A stretch of 64,000 bases of DNA, from positions 1,812,001-1,876,000 of the forward strand of contig NZ_CP032125.1 of the NCBI RefSeq assembly GCF_003544895.1, given 5' to 3'. The position numbers were made by a program, and so were the translations under genes. This stretch comes from Profundibacter amoris. GTDB taxonomy: Bacteria > Pseudomonadota > Alphaproteobacteria > Rhodobacterales > Rhodobacteraceae. Shown here piece after piece: positions 26,901-34,982 of the stretch (within the stretch, counting starts at the first letter, position 1; each line of letters opens with the position of its first letter). The notes under the pieces were generated by a model that was not told where the DNA came from, did no database searches, and worked only from the letters and a program-made list of their open reading frames with translations.

Positions 26901-27348
26901 AACGTTTCGCGGGCGTTAGCTCCTCTTCCGTCTTTAGCTTTCCGTCCTTGACCTCGAGAGAATACTCGAGCTTCACGAGTGAGAAGCGCCAGTCATGTTG
27001 ATCAGGCGAGAGAAAAGCAACAAGCGCAGCATCTCGACCGTTCTTCTTCAGGTAGTCAGCGATAAAGTTCCTCTGCGCGGTCCGAGCTCGATCAAGCGAG
27101 CTTTCGCGCTGAAGCGTCACCTCAAGGATGTCGAGACTTGTTCCTTCGGCGTCCTGATACGTCCCAAGAATTAGGTATCCTTGAACGAAAGCGCGAAATG
27201 CCTCTCGAACGTACTGCCCATCACGGCGCTTATCGAGAGGGGTATACTCGCCCTTGAAAAGGTTGCTGATAAAGCGAACAAAATACTCGGCGGAGTAGTC
27301 TGCTTCAAATGCGCCTTGTACGAGTGAAATTGCTTCAGCTTTGTTCAT
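23962..27348 (-). CDS. Eco57I-type DNA methyltransferase of a two-gene restriction-like system
   Basis: An 1128-residue N6-adenine methyltransferase of the type IIG/ISP style. SAM motif I is DPAVGSGAF (490-498), the catalytic motif IV NPPY (702-705), and KGTFYTPREIVHYM (402-415) is the usual helical entry segment. The C-terminal ~350 residues look like a target recognition domain. The N-terminal ~150 residues (LDILEVTLQ, RTAQRNFIADYL) are typical of these large methylases but show no complete PD-(D/E)xK site. The start ATG overlaps the helicase stop (TAATG), so both are made together. The nuclease would come from the partner. Confidence 0.88.
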   Translation of the reverse strand: MNKAEAISLVQGAFEADYSAEYFVRFISNLFKGEYTPLDKRRDGQYVREAFRAFVQGYLILGTYQDAEGTSLDILEVTLQRESSLDRARTAQRNFIADYLKKNGRDAALVAFLSPDQHDWRFSLVKLEYSLEVKDGKLKTEEELTPAKRWSFLIGRHEGSHTVQSRFVSLLQDSQKPLLKELEEAFNIESVTDEFFKKYCELFFRMKESLDKLVEGDPAIKADFEAKELTTVDFAKKTLGQMAFLYFLQKKGWFGVAPGKPWGTGPKDFLRQLFGRREKYGKNFFDDVLEPLFYEALAQDRGVEAIYPRLNNCRMPFLNGGLFEPMNGYSWETTNIRLPDELFSNSNRTAEGDAGDGILDIFDRYNFTVNENEPLEKEVAVDPEMLGKVFENLLEVKDRKSKGTFYTPREIVHYMCQDSLINYLYHSLRKEIRREYLEVLIFRGSRVIEVDSIVIERGRETDTYKFMLPESIRARARDVDQALSDVKVCDPAVGSGAFPLGMLNEIVQAREVLGVHLGRERNPYKLKLHSISHSIHGVDIDPGAVEIAKLRLWLALVVDEDEPHPLPNLDHKIMQGNSLLEDYEGIELFDESILTKTDSKGAEQLAFGFDKKLIQVKMDELNRCIEEFVTEAQRSKKQSLKARIDNLKWELIEATLLENRMNGKLEEVARLRKHNIRPFFVWKLEFSEVFQDKAGFDIVIANPPYLESRSKEFSDKDKVQFQAHLKKMWGQSSSLIPRGSDLMMYFYPKALEILNATGSACFITENSWLDTDYGDKCQEFLLKKSNFRAVVDSKYKYFSGDGGPNINTVISMFSRPNTKSVGGLRLIHVDDNIANIGHSLSSLQSTDDPRIDLRYYAKDDKTILLNKWGFLYRLPIWMPDVILKLQAQVLNERSALNFGQGLNITADHAIPRKDLLVLGLEEEWCVPFFRKKNSFVITVTEDVLVDLKYISSSVKNSLDENGHKGIDFTKTRKVPAKFVLPRGIGRHFCAMNECSTYTHSYVEIYPQGLTEEEELAVWAYCNSSLFWFLRELSGRTNLGGGMLKSEATDVARLPFPYKVIAPFASEILKIKAMLETRPPLGTLAEVSTNEHEQIDEIVLGALGLSDLSKRIKEGLISSIQYREEKSRS

Positions 27349-30300
27349 TATTCTACCGCGTTAAAATATTCAGAAAGTATGATCTCTTTGGCTGCACCCC
27401 TACCCTGCCCTTGCTCGGCTTGGTTTGGCTGCAAGAAGGCCATTGGGAGCTCTAGCTTCAGGAGGGTTAAAAGCTTCAGTGGGTTCACCAAGAGCTCTGG
27501 GGTATTCTCGACCTTCGCAAAAATTCTCTGCGAGATTTTCTTTGGAATCCCACCAGCATCAAGCTCAGAAATGACATTCGAAATGTACTCCTCATCATCC
27601 TCTGTGAAGCCCTGAAAATTCCGCACTTGCTTTGCTTTCAGCATTTTCGAAAGCCGCGCAGCGTTGTCTCTGCTTCCACGTTTAGTCGAGAACTCCTCTT
27701 CTTCTATTTCGGTTGATCGAGTAAGCATCTGCGAATTTTTCTCAAGAAGCGAGTAGAAGGTTTTATCAAGCTTCGACCTTTTCTCTTGAGCATCTGCTTT
27801 GAAAGCATGGGCTGCTTGAATGAAGTCGAGCTCTTCTGCCACATTGATATCATCCGCGCTGACTAGGAAAAATTTCTGAAGTTTCCCCTTGCGGAAATAG
27901 GTCAACAGGTTGGAAACAGAACCTTTTGATTTTCGAGCTGTGCGAGCTTTCTTCGGGAGACGTTTCACCTTCTCAAAGAGCGATGGGTTCTCGTCTCGAA
28001 CAAGACGTATCTCTTGAAGGTACTTGAGTTCACTCTCTGGCTCGTCCCCTCCTTCGATGGTCTCTTTAGATAGAAGTTGGCTAAAGAGACTATGTGCCTC
28101 TAACTCCTCACTATCAGTTAGCAAGCGAGCATCAGCCCCGAGAAGAGAGATGAAAGCCGCAATCTTCGCTTCAGCGGCTTCCTTTAACTTAATATGATCG
28201 TTTGACTGATCTGTCGGGAAGAATGTGTAGGTGTGTATCTTCTCGTGTTTTGTATCTACGCGGTTGATCCGCCCTACCCGCTGCATGATGCGCGTCGGGT
28301 TCCACGGGATATCATAGTTAATAACCACGTTTGCGCGGTGAAGGTTGGCACCTTCAGCAAGCACATCGGTCGTGATGAGTAGTTTAAAGTCATCTTTTGG
28401 GTGCTTCGCGTTAGCGTCGAAGTTCGCGATGACTTCTTCTCGGTCAGAAGCGGAGTTGGAGCTAGTAAAGCAGACAATCTGCCCTGCGAATTCATCTTGG
28501 AGTTGTGCCTTGAGGTATTCCGCTGTTTCCTTGGACTCTGAAAAGATGATCGACTTTCCGTCATGAATTGGCGTTTCCTTTTTCAGTGCATCCTTAAACG
28601 CGAGTATCTTGGGGTCTCTTTTGACGGTTTTCCACATATCCTTGATTTCTTGCAGGATATGCCGATCAGCTTGAAGCTCCAGCTTCAGCTTATCATCAAA
28701 CTCATCAGCCGGAAATTTCTCGGCCTTTCCTTCTTCCACGAGCCGGTCAACGCCATCTAGGTCACCGCGTTCAAGATACTCAAAAATCTTCTGCGTGTGT
28801 TTCGCGCTGACGTAGACGGTTCCATCCTCAAACTCTCGGATGAAGCGATCATAAGATGCGATAAAGCGGTCTAGAGTCTGCGTGAATGCAAAGAAACTAC
28901 TCTCAAGTCGCTTAATCAGAAGCATTTTCATGAACTTCATCATGTTCTGCTGACTTTGACGCTCCATGGCTGTCATACTCCCCTTATAGTGGAGCATTGG
29001 CGTGTAACGCGCATACATGAAGTCTTGCGTCACGAGCTCTATGGTACGGAAGAAGATGCGATCCTCTTCTGGGTTGAACTCATAGAAAATTGGTTGGGGT
29101 TCAGCCACTTCAGGAAAACTCATTCCCTGCTGCCGGAGGTCATCACCGTAATATTCCGTGATTTCTTTACGGGTTCGGCGCACCATCAGGTGCTTCAGAA
29201 CTCGGTCTCGGATGAGTGCTGCGTTCTCCTTCGTAGCCGCAATATATTCTTTCTTATCTGCTTGGCGATCCAAGCCCTTGAGCTTGCGCTCGAGACTCTT
29301 GAAAAAGCCTTCAAGGTCCGGAAGGTTGGGGATCGTGCTTTGCCGCGTTTTCTGGAACAATTTGATCTGAGCCAGTAGGTCACTTGGCTTATTGTTATAC
29401 GGTGTTGCCGTGACCAAAATCACCTTCTTACCCCGACATATTTCTGCAAGCTTTGCATAGGTATCTGTTTCTTCAGAGCGAAACCGATGTGCCTCATCAA
29501 TGAGTACTACATCATAGTCCTGGTGCTCATTCTTGCGGATTATTCGGTCGAGAATTCCGACGGACCGGCAAGTGTAATCCCGAGCCCTAAATCCAAAGGT
29601 TCTAAAAGCGTTCTCCCAGCTTCCTGGGTTGTCTTCGTCAATCAAATGGGGCGGTGCTAAGACAAGAACTCGTCGGTTCAGTTCTTGGCACAACATCGTT
29701 CCCATGAAGGTCTTACCTAGACCCACAACATCCGACAAAAATACGCCGCCGTATTCATCGACGATCTTGCGAGCGTTGATAACCGCATGGTCCTGATACT
29801 TCAGCTCCTTGAAGTTCTCTGGCCGATAGCGGTGGTCGAGGGCCTCTTCGTTTATTTCTTCCCTAAAATATTCATAGAGAAATTTTAGGTAAAGCTCGTA
29901 CGGGCTGATATCTTCTCTTAGCCAAGTGTCCTTCTGAATGGTCTCGACGTACTTATCGCTGACATCGACCCCCTTTGCCCAAAGCTCTTCGAATTTATCT
30001 CGGGCAAATTCATAATCTGATCGGTTTTTCAACTCCACGTTAAACTCGAGATTCTCGACCAAGCCATTTCTCGTAAAGTTGCTTGACCCGGTGATCACCC
30101 GACCCATGTCCATCTGGCCTTCTTTAAAGCCCATCACGTAAAGTTTTGAGTGAATCTTCTCCTCTGGATAGGCGCGAATTTCGAGCTTTCCCGACTTTAG
30201 CCATTCGAGAAATTTCTTCACTCCGACTTCGACATGAAGTTCATTTTCCGAGAGCTCCATCTCCTCCTTCACGGCATTTGAAAACTGGTCACGGGTCTCC

Positions 30301-30554
30301 TTATGGGACTGTATCCTCTGAAGGAGGTCATACGTTTCTCGGTTTGTGCTGATACCGATTAAGATTCGAATGCGATCTGTACCTTCAAGTGAAGGGTACA
30401 TTGCGTGAAAGCCACTTGTGTAAAAGTAGCCAACCAGAACATCAAAATACTGGGTTGCCTTGATGAGTGTTGCAAACCTATCTCTCAGATTGCCCGCTTC
30501 ATCGTTCGTAATGAACGTTAGATCATTGTTAGTTATTGTTGTATTTTGTTTCAA
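27348..30554 (-). CDS. PLD-nuclease/SF2 helicase of the two-gene restriction-like system
   Basis: A 1068-residue protein. A phospholipase-D-like domain with one HxK motif (IHSKLYVMG, 134-142) and GSSNFTRNG (156-164) precedes an SNF2/SF2 translocase with Walker A VGLGKT (277-282), DEAH (353-356), VTATPYNN and the C-terminal motifs TTDVLAEGANLH and QRVGRINRV. Starts at TTG 30554, with no ATG in frame near it. One HKD half-site per chain suggests a dimeric nuclease. It probably translocates on DNA and cuts unmodified phage DNA, while its partner methylates host sites. Distinct from DISARM and Mokosh in gene content. Confidence 0.85.
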   Translation of the reverse strand: MKQNTTITNNDLTFITNDEAGNLRDRFATLIKATQYFDVLVGYFYTSGFHAMYPSLEGTDRIRILIGISTNRETYDLLQRIQSHKETRDQFSNAVKEEMELSENELHVEVGVKKFLEWLKSGKLEIRAYPEEKIHSKLYVMGFKEGQMDMGRVITGSSNFTRNGLVENLEFNVELKNRSDYEFARDKFEELWAKGVDVSDKYVETIQKDTWLREDISPYELYLKFLYEYFREEINEEALDHRYRPENFKELKYQDHAVINARKIVDEYGGVFLSDVVGLGKTFMGTMLCQELNRRVLVLAPPHLIDEDNPGSWENAFRTFGFRARDYTCRSVGILDRIIRKNEHQDYDVVLIDEAHRFRSEETDTYAKLAEICRGKKVILVTATPYNNKPSDLLAQIKLFQKTRQSTIPNLPDLEGFFKSLERKLKGLDRQADKKEYIAATKENAALIRDRVLKHLMVRRTRKEITEYYGDDLRQQGMSFPEVAEPQPIFYEFNPEEDRIFFRTIELVTQDFMYARYTPMLHYKGSMTAMERQSQQNMMKFMKMLLIKRLESSFFAFTQTLDRFIASYDRFIREFEDGTVYVSAKHTQKIFEYLERGDLDGVDRLVEEGKAEKFPADEFDDKLKLELQADRHILQEIKDMWKTVKRDPKILAFKDALKKETPIHDGKSIIFSESKETAEYLKAQLQDEFAGQIVCFTSSNSASDREEVIANFDANAKHPKDDFKLLITTDVLAEGANLHRANVVINYDIPWNPTRIMQRVGRINRVDTKHEKIHTYTFFPTDQSNDHIKLKEAAEAKIAAFISLLGADARLLTDSEELEAHSLFSQLLSKETIEGGDEPESELKYLQEIRLVRDENPSLFEKVKRLPKKARTARKSKGSVSNLLTYFRKGKLQKFFLVSADDINVAEELDFIQAAHAFKADAQEKRSKLDKTFYSLLEKNSQMLTRSTEIEEEEFSTKRGSRDNAARLSKMLKAKQVRNFQGFTEDDEEYISNVISELDAGGIPKKISQRIFAKVENTPELLVNPLKLLTLLKLELPMAFLQPNQAEQGQGRGAAKEIILSEYFNAVE

Positions 30555-30768
30555 TGCATACCCATTCGATTGAACTGAACTTCAAATGAGTGAGAATCTG
30601 TTGCCATGCATACTGCCCTTGAGATCATGCCTGTTTCCCCTCATTCAGTCCGAATTCTTAGCTTTTCAAATAGTAACAGCCGCTTACGAGTGATGCACTC
30701 GCAAAACGCGCTAAGGGAGAGCTATCCACAACACACATTTTGCATGCAACCATGCTTAGCGCCGAACA

Positions 30769-31086
30769 TTAAACTAACCTTGGCTGCTCTGCTTGAGGCG
30801 GTAAGGTCGCCTTTGTCGGCAAGCGCTTGATAACATCACCGGTTTCTTTGCCCGCTACGGCAAGCTCATACTGCGCCTGTAGATTGATCCAAAACTGCGG
30901 ATCAGTGTCAAACCAGTGCCCGAACCGAAGCGCGGTGTCGCCTGTTACGCTGCGCTTGCCAGAAATAATCTGGCTGACGCGGTTGGGTGGCACGTCGATC
31001 TGGCGTGCAAACTCGGTCGGCGTGATGCCTATTTCTTCCAGCTCGTCCTTAAGGATAACGCCGGGATGAACAGTTCTCATATACAT
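30769..31086 (-). CDS. higA: HigA-family antitoxin
   Basis: A 105-residue XRE-type antitoxin starting at ATG 31086, which has AGGAGG 6 bp upstream. It carries the family opening HPGVILKDELEEIGITPTEF, the helix-turn-helix DVPPNRVSQIISGKRS and the typical FGHWFDTDPQFWINLQ. It neutralises the HigB toxin encoded 16 bp upstream and represses the operon. Confidence 0.92.
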   Translation of the reverse strand: MYMRTVHPGVILKDELEEIGITPTEFARQIDVPPNRVSQIISGKRSVTGDTALRFGHWFDTDPQFWINLQAQYELAVAGKETGDVIKRLPTKATLPPQAEQPRLV

Positions 31087-31102
31087 GTGGAACCTCCTTT
31101 CC

Positions 31103-31387
31103 TTAATGGTAGTCCACGATTTCAACATTTGATGGTCCAGGTTGGCCTTCTGACCATTCGAAACAAATACGCCATTGCTGATTGATGCGAATGGAATACT
31201 GCCCCGACCTGTCCCCGCGTAGCGCTTCCAATCTGTTGCTTGGTAATGCTTGCAAGGTATCGAGTGCAGGAGCCGCGTTCAGGATCGCCAGTCGCTTTGC
31301 AGCCTGGGCTTCAAACCCCTGGAACGATTTTACGAACTTACCGCCTGCAAAATTTTCAGTCTTTTTGTCTCGATAGCCCTGTATCAT
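31103..31387 (-). CDS. higB: HigB/RelE-family toxin
   Basis: A 94-residue ribosome-dependent mRNA interferase starting at ATG 31387 (MIQGYRDK). The sequence RLEALRGDRSGQYSIRINQQWRI matches the HigB core, and it ends with VEIVDYH as usual. The toxin-first order is typical of higBA. The operon may stabilise the mobile element or the neighbouring defence genes. Confidence 0.92.
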   Translation of the reverse strand: MIQGYRDKKTENFAGGKFVKSFQGFEAQAAKRLAILNAAPALDTLQALPSNRLEALRGDRSGQYSIRINQQWRICFEWSEGQPGPSNVEIVDYH

Positions 31388-31409
31388 TGCTATCAATATA
31401 ACAGCAATG
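31385..31409 (-). promoter_or_regulatory. palindrome at the higB start, likely HigA operator
   Basis: CATTGCT-N11-AGCAATG spans 31385-31409 and overlaps the higB start codon. Antitoxin operators commonly sit here, so HigA autorepression is the natural reading. Confidence 0.5.
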
Positions 31410-31512
31410 ACGGAATACGTCAAGCGTCAAGACTATCTTCACCCTCAAATACGCAACGGGTATTTTCTTGATTCCTATAAAATGGCGCGGATCAATCTGG
31501 CGGTAGGATTGT

Positions 31513-31857
31513 GCATGGCTGGGTGTTGGGGGAGAGGCACTTCTCCATGCCTGACGAGCTGGGTCTCAGGGGCGGCAAAAGGCCCCTGGGAGTGGTCCAT
31601 CTTCGGCAAGCTGGCGGCATCCAAACCGCGCAGGGTTGGTCTCCATGAAATGGTCATGGGGGTATCGGGGGCAGCAGCAACGCTCCCCTGATTGGCGCGG
31701 CAACGGCCAAACGGTGCGAGTGGGTTCAGGGGGCGCGATAGCCCCCGATCCTCCTGAAAGGATCGATGGGTGCAGGGAGAACGAAGTCTCCCGCGAGTGT
31801 TTGACCGGCGATACGGTCTATTGGCTCTGAAACGGGTTCAACGCCCTTGAAAGAGCC
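31513..31857. ncRNA. candidate structured RNA (hairpin array)
   Basis: No gene is supported between higB and 32092. Perfect hairpins follow one another: GCATGG/CCATGC (31513-31550), CAGGGGC/GCCCCTG (31567-31588), GGGGGC/GCCCCC (31729-31746), CGATCCT/AGGATCG (31746-31765), GGGAGA/TCTCCC (31775-31792), GACCG/CGGTC (31803-31818), and GGCTCT plus TTCAA pairing with TTGAA plus AGAGCC (31823-31857). Four have six-base loops, and two of these loops are the same (GCGATA). Strand unknown. Confidence 0.45.
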
Positions 31858-32091
31858 ACGGCCTGGGGGATGCAACGGGGGCGCGCAGCGGGCCACCTTG
31901 CCAAGATAGTTTTGTACTACAAAACACATCTTGCGACTGTGAAATAGTGGTAGAATCGGGCTCTATCAAGATTTTTCAACCCAAATCTCTGCAGATTAGC
32001 TGTCCACTAAAGCTCTGTTCTGCAGTGCTAAAGGTGCTGTTCCTTAAGAAATTACTACTAAGCCTGTAAAGCAAATTCTCCCACTAAGCGC

Positions 32092-33417
32092 TCAAAGTCT
32101 ATGCCCTCTATAAACTCGTCCGGTAGAGCGGGCTGCAGAGAGCTCCGAAAAAAACAACTCGTCTGCTAGGTCCGAATCTGCTGTTGCGAGATCAGAGGGA
32201 TATGCGCCATCATGATCCTCCACCAATGGATCAATATCGGGCACAGATAGGAGAATTTTCACTACATCCCAACAGCAGTTAACCGCAGCATTGTGCAGTA
32301 CGCATCCTGGGGATGTCCAATGGAAGAAATTAGCATTCGCGCCGTTTTCTAAAGCCTCAGCAGCCTTTTCCGCTTCACCTTCCTCAACCGCCCCATACAG
32401 CCTCATATTGAGTTGCAATTTCTCCCACAACACATTATCCGCAGAAGGCTTCTTCGAGCCAATTTTTGACCTGAACGCTCCGCCAGAGGTTAAAATTTTG
32501 TCTTTTCGTGAAGGCTCTGAAAAGAAGTGTGATGTCAAACTTACGTCGATTTCCTTATCTACTAATTGATTGATCATGACGGCACTATCTTGCAATCTGT
32601 TTAACGTAAATTCTCCTCTGTTTTCCGGCATATGATTAAGCTCAAAAGTACATTTTTTTCTTAAAACCGAACAAAAGCTATCATCATAGCGTTTATGCTC
32701 AGGCAAGAAGAATTGAATGCTCAAGCCACTCGCAATTGGAGCACAAACACCAAAAAAACGTTTCTTCCTGTAAGGTCTCTTTTTCTGCCACATGGCAAAT
32801 ACGCTGTGTGCATCGGGAAAAAGAGACGTGAAATACCATTGCTCACTGATATCAACCCTAAGACTGGCAGAATCGTTTATCCGATTAAACTCCAATACCT
32901 CAAGCACGTAGCTTTTTTTTGTCGTTCTAAGAGTTTCTACGGGTGAACAGAGGCAAAGTTCTTTTGCGGCAAAAGTATCTTTGCCAGTCCAAGGTGATAG
33001 AGCCTCAACGAGAGCTAAAAAATCACCAGCTGGAAGTAGCTGATCTCGAACGACAAAGCGGTTAGCAATCAGAAATTCAGAAATTGCGACGAGCTTATGA
33101 TGTTCAGGTCTCGTATATCTTTTATGCCCACCCGGACCAGCCATACCAATAATCCACCGTTCAAGCGTTTGACCACTTAAGGGCCAACCGCTATCGGCTT
33201 TTTTTCCGATGGGTCCAGTTATGATCTTAGAAGAGTCAATTTCTGGAAAGTATGCCGAGGCCCCTTCCCAGGTTAAGATGTCTTCCGCAATCTTGATCCA
33301 CGAACGCGGGCGGCTATCGGACCTGAAAGCCTCCCTGTACCATCTTATGCCACGGGCTAACAATGCAAGCTGCCGTTGAGAGAATTCACCCTTCTTTGTG
33401 TTAGCATCATATTCCAT
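32092..33417 (-). CDS. hypothetical protein with C-terminal ankyrin-like repeats
   Basis: A 441-residue soluble protein, unrecognised over most of its length. Residues ~345-420 look like two or three ankyrin repeats (AAEALENGANANFF, CVLHNAAVNCCWDVVKILLS, DHDGAYPSDLA). The N-terminal part has LALLARGIRWYREAF and a possible HTH-like region (WPLSGQTLERWIIG). Very AT-rich compared with the core chromosome. Stand-alone gene at the edge of the defence cargo, so a defence or regulatory part is conceivable but unproven. Confidence 0.62.
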   Translation of the reverse strand: MEYDANTKKGEFSQRQLALLARGIRWYREAFRSDSRPRSWIKIAEDILTWEGASAYFPEIDSSKIITGPIGKKADSGWPLSGQTLERWIIGMAGPGGHKRYTRPEHHKLVAISEFLIANRFVVRDQLLPAGDFLALVEALSPWTGKDTFAAKELCLCSPVETLRTTKKSYVLEVLEFNRINDSASLRVDISEQWYFTSLFPDAHSVFAMWQKKRPYRKKRFFGVCAPIASGLSIQFFLPEHKRYDDSFCSVLRKKCTFELNHMPENRGEFTLNRLQDSAVMINQLVDKEIDVSLTSHFFSEPSRKDKILTSGGAFRSKIGSKKPSADNVLWEKLQLNMRLYGAVEEGEAEKAAEALENGANANFFHWTSPGCVLHNAAVNCCWDVVKILLSVPDIDPLVEDHDGAYPSDLATADSDLADELFFSELSAARSTGRVYRGHRL

Positions 33418-33594
33418 TCAAACTACCTATTCATGCATTGCCGCATAGTCTCCGCTTTCACCCAAGCCAAAGGCTACCCCATATCAACAACAATCTTTGG
33501 CTGTGAGGAATCCGTGAGGAAACATCGGCACAACCAACGTTTAAAGTGCTTTGGACGCCACTGAACTGTCAATATTTCGAGGGAACATAGAGCG

Positions 33595-33984
33595 ATGTTT
33601 TCTATCATATCTGCCCTGAAACTTTTTAGACGCAAGAAAAAGAAGAAAACCGTATCGGGTCACGCGCCAATGCCAAGGGCCCTGCCCGAGGCAAAGATCG
33701 TGACACGGCGGCAAGCGCCCGAATGGGAAAAGGTTCTGACAGCCTCGCTGAAAGAAAACTCGCTCGCGCCTGCCGAAGAGGTGATCCTTCTCGCATTTGA
33801 TCTTTATTGCGACGAGCTGAACGCGCCGTTTGATCAGCGCCGCCAGGTGATGGCCAAGCATTTTTCCAAAATAGCTGCCCTGTTTGCGCAGGTGCAATCG
33901 CTTGCCCCCGACATGGTCGAACGGGCAGCGGCAAAGCACCGGCTCGAACTTGATCGTTTCATCGAAAAGAAAGGAGAATTCTAA
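33595..33984 (+). CDS. hypothetical protein, first gene of the VWA/T4CP-like module
   Basis: A 129-residue protein with a very basic N-terminus (LFRRKKKKKT) followed by a helical region (EEVILLAFDLYCDELNAPFDQRRQVMAKHF). No membrane helix. Its stop overlaps the start of the membrane protein (TAATG). Function unknown. Confidence 0.65.
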   Translation: MFSIISALKLFRRKKKKKTVSGHAPMPRALPEAKIVTRRQAPEWEKVLTASLKENSLAPAEEVILLAFDLYCDELNAPFDQRRQVMAKHFSKIAALFAQVQSLAPDMVERAAAKHRLELDRFIEKKGEF

Positions 33985-34982
33985 TGCCGGTTTTGCGCAC
34001 GCCAAACGGTCAGGACAAGCTTTGGATTGTCTTAAGCGCCCTTGAACATGACATGCGAATGACAACCCACCGCAGGCGGGTGGCCGTTTTTGTCGGCGGT
34101 TTGTTCGCAATCATCTTTTTTGTTCTTCTGATCGGCGAAACCCTGTTCGCCACATTGATGTTTTCAATTATCAGCGTTGAAATTCTCGGCAAGGTTATCT
34201 CGGGCGCGGCGTTCGCGCTGATGGTGCCGACGGTGATTTTCGCAGCGCATGTGAAAATTCACTATGAGGGCGACCATTTTACAGAGATGTGGCTGAAAAA
34301 GCTGAGCGGGATCGGCATTTTGCTTTTTGCGCTCGGTATGTCGTTGATGGTTGGGTTTTCTGCCTGGCAGGCGGCGCGCGATGCAGTATCAATAGTTGCA
34401 ACCGGCCCCACGGGCATGCTGGGAAATCGCTTGGTCGATACTCAGCCCGAAGCATCAACCGGCATTGCCTCCTGGATAAGCACGATCCCCAACGGCCTGC
34501 TGTTTCTTGGCCTGTCGTTCGGCATGATCATCACGATCTATTTTGCCTCTTTTTGCCTGGGGCGGGCTTTGCAGGCCTTCAACCTGCTGACCCAAACGCC
34601 GCCGACACCCAGGAAACTGAAATCCACCGTTGAATTGATCAAAGACGAAATGACCATCTTCCGCGCCCTGCAAATCGACGATGATGCGGCGCGCTGGAAG
34701 CTGCCGCTTGATCTCAAGCACAAATTCGCTCGCGTCGCGTTTCATGCCTGCTGGAAAATATCCCAGGCCAAACTGGCTGCTGCGCGCCGGAAATTTGACC
34801 CGTCTCGGATGGATGACCCGCTGGCTGCAGCCTTTCACGACGCCGATGCCCAGAGCATCCCAAACCGGTTCGAGGACGAAGAGAGCTTTTGCCGCCACAT
34901 GGCCGACATGATGGACCAAATGCGCATTCACAACCTGCTGCGCATCCTAACCGGCCTTCCAGAAAAAGGAGATGAAAAATGA
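33984..34982 (+). CDS. four-helix inner-membrane protein of the module
   Basis: A 332-residue protein with hydrophobic helices at about 34-58, 62-90, 106-128 and 165-195 and a large cytosolic C-terminal domain of ~130 residues (LKSTVELIKDEMTIFRALQI, WKISQAKLAAARRKFDPSRM). Overlaps the genes on both sides (TAATG, ATGA). Not recognised as a T4SS component; it could anchor the module in the membrane. Confidence 0.68.
   Translation: MPVLRTPNGQDKLWIVLSALEHDMRMTTHRRRVAVFVGGLFAIIFFVLLIGETLFATLMFSIISVEILGKVISGAAFALMVPTVIFAAHVKIHYEGDHFTEMWLKKLSGIGILLFALGMSLMVGFSAWQAARDAVSIVATGPTGMLGNRLVDTQPEASTGIASWISTIPNGLLFLGLSFGMIITIYFASFCLGRALQAFNLLTQTPPTPRKLKSTVELIKDEMTIFRALQIDDDAARWKLPLDLKHKFARVAFHACWKISQAKLAAARRKFDPSRMDDPLAAAFHDADAQSIPNRFEDEESFCRHMADMMDQMRIHNLLRILTGLPEKGDEK

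Noticed and set aside
23962-30554. DISARM, BREX or Mokosh assignment for the methylase/helicase pair
   Set aside because: The required partner genes (drmA/drmB, pglZ/brxC) are missing, and Mokosh has no methylase.
31407-31830. Short open frames in the hairpin array
   Set aside because: Several overlapping frames of 60-94 codons on both strands without ribosome sites or recognisable products.
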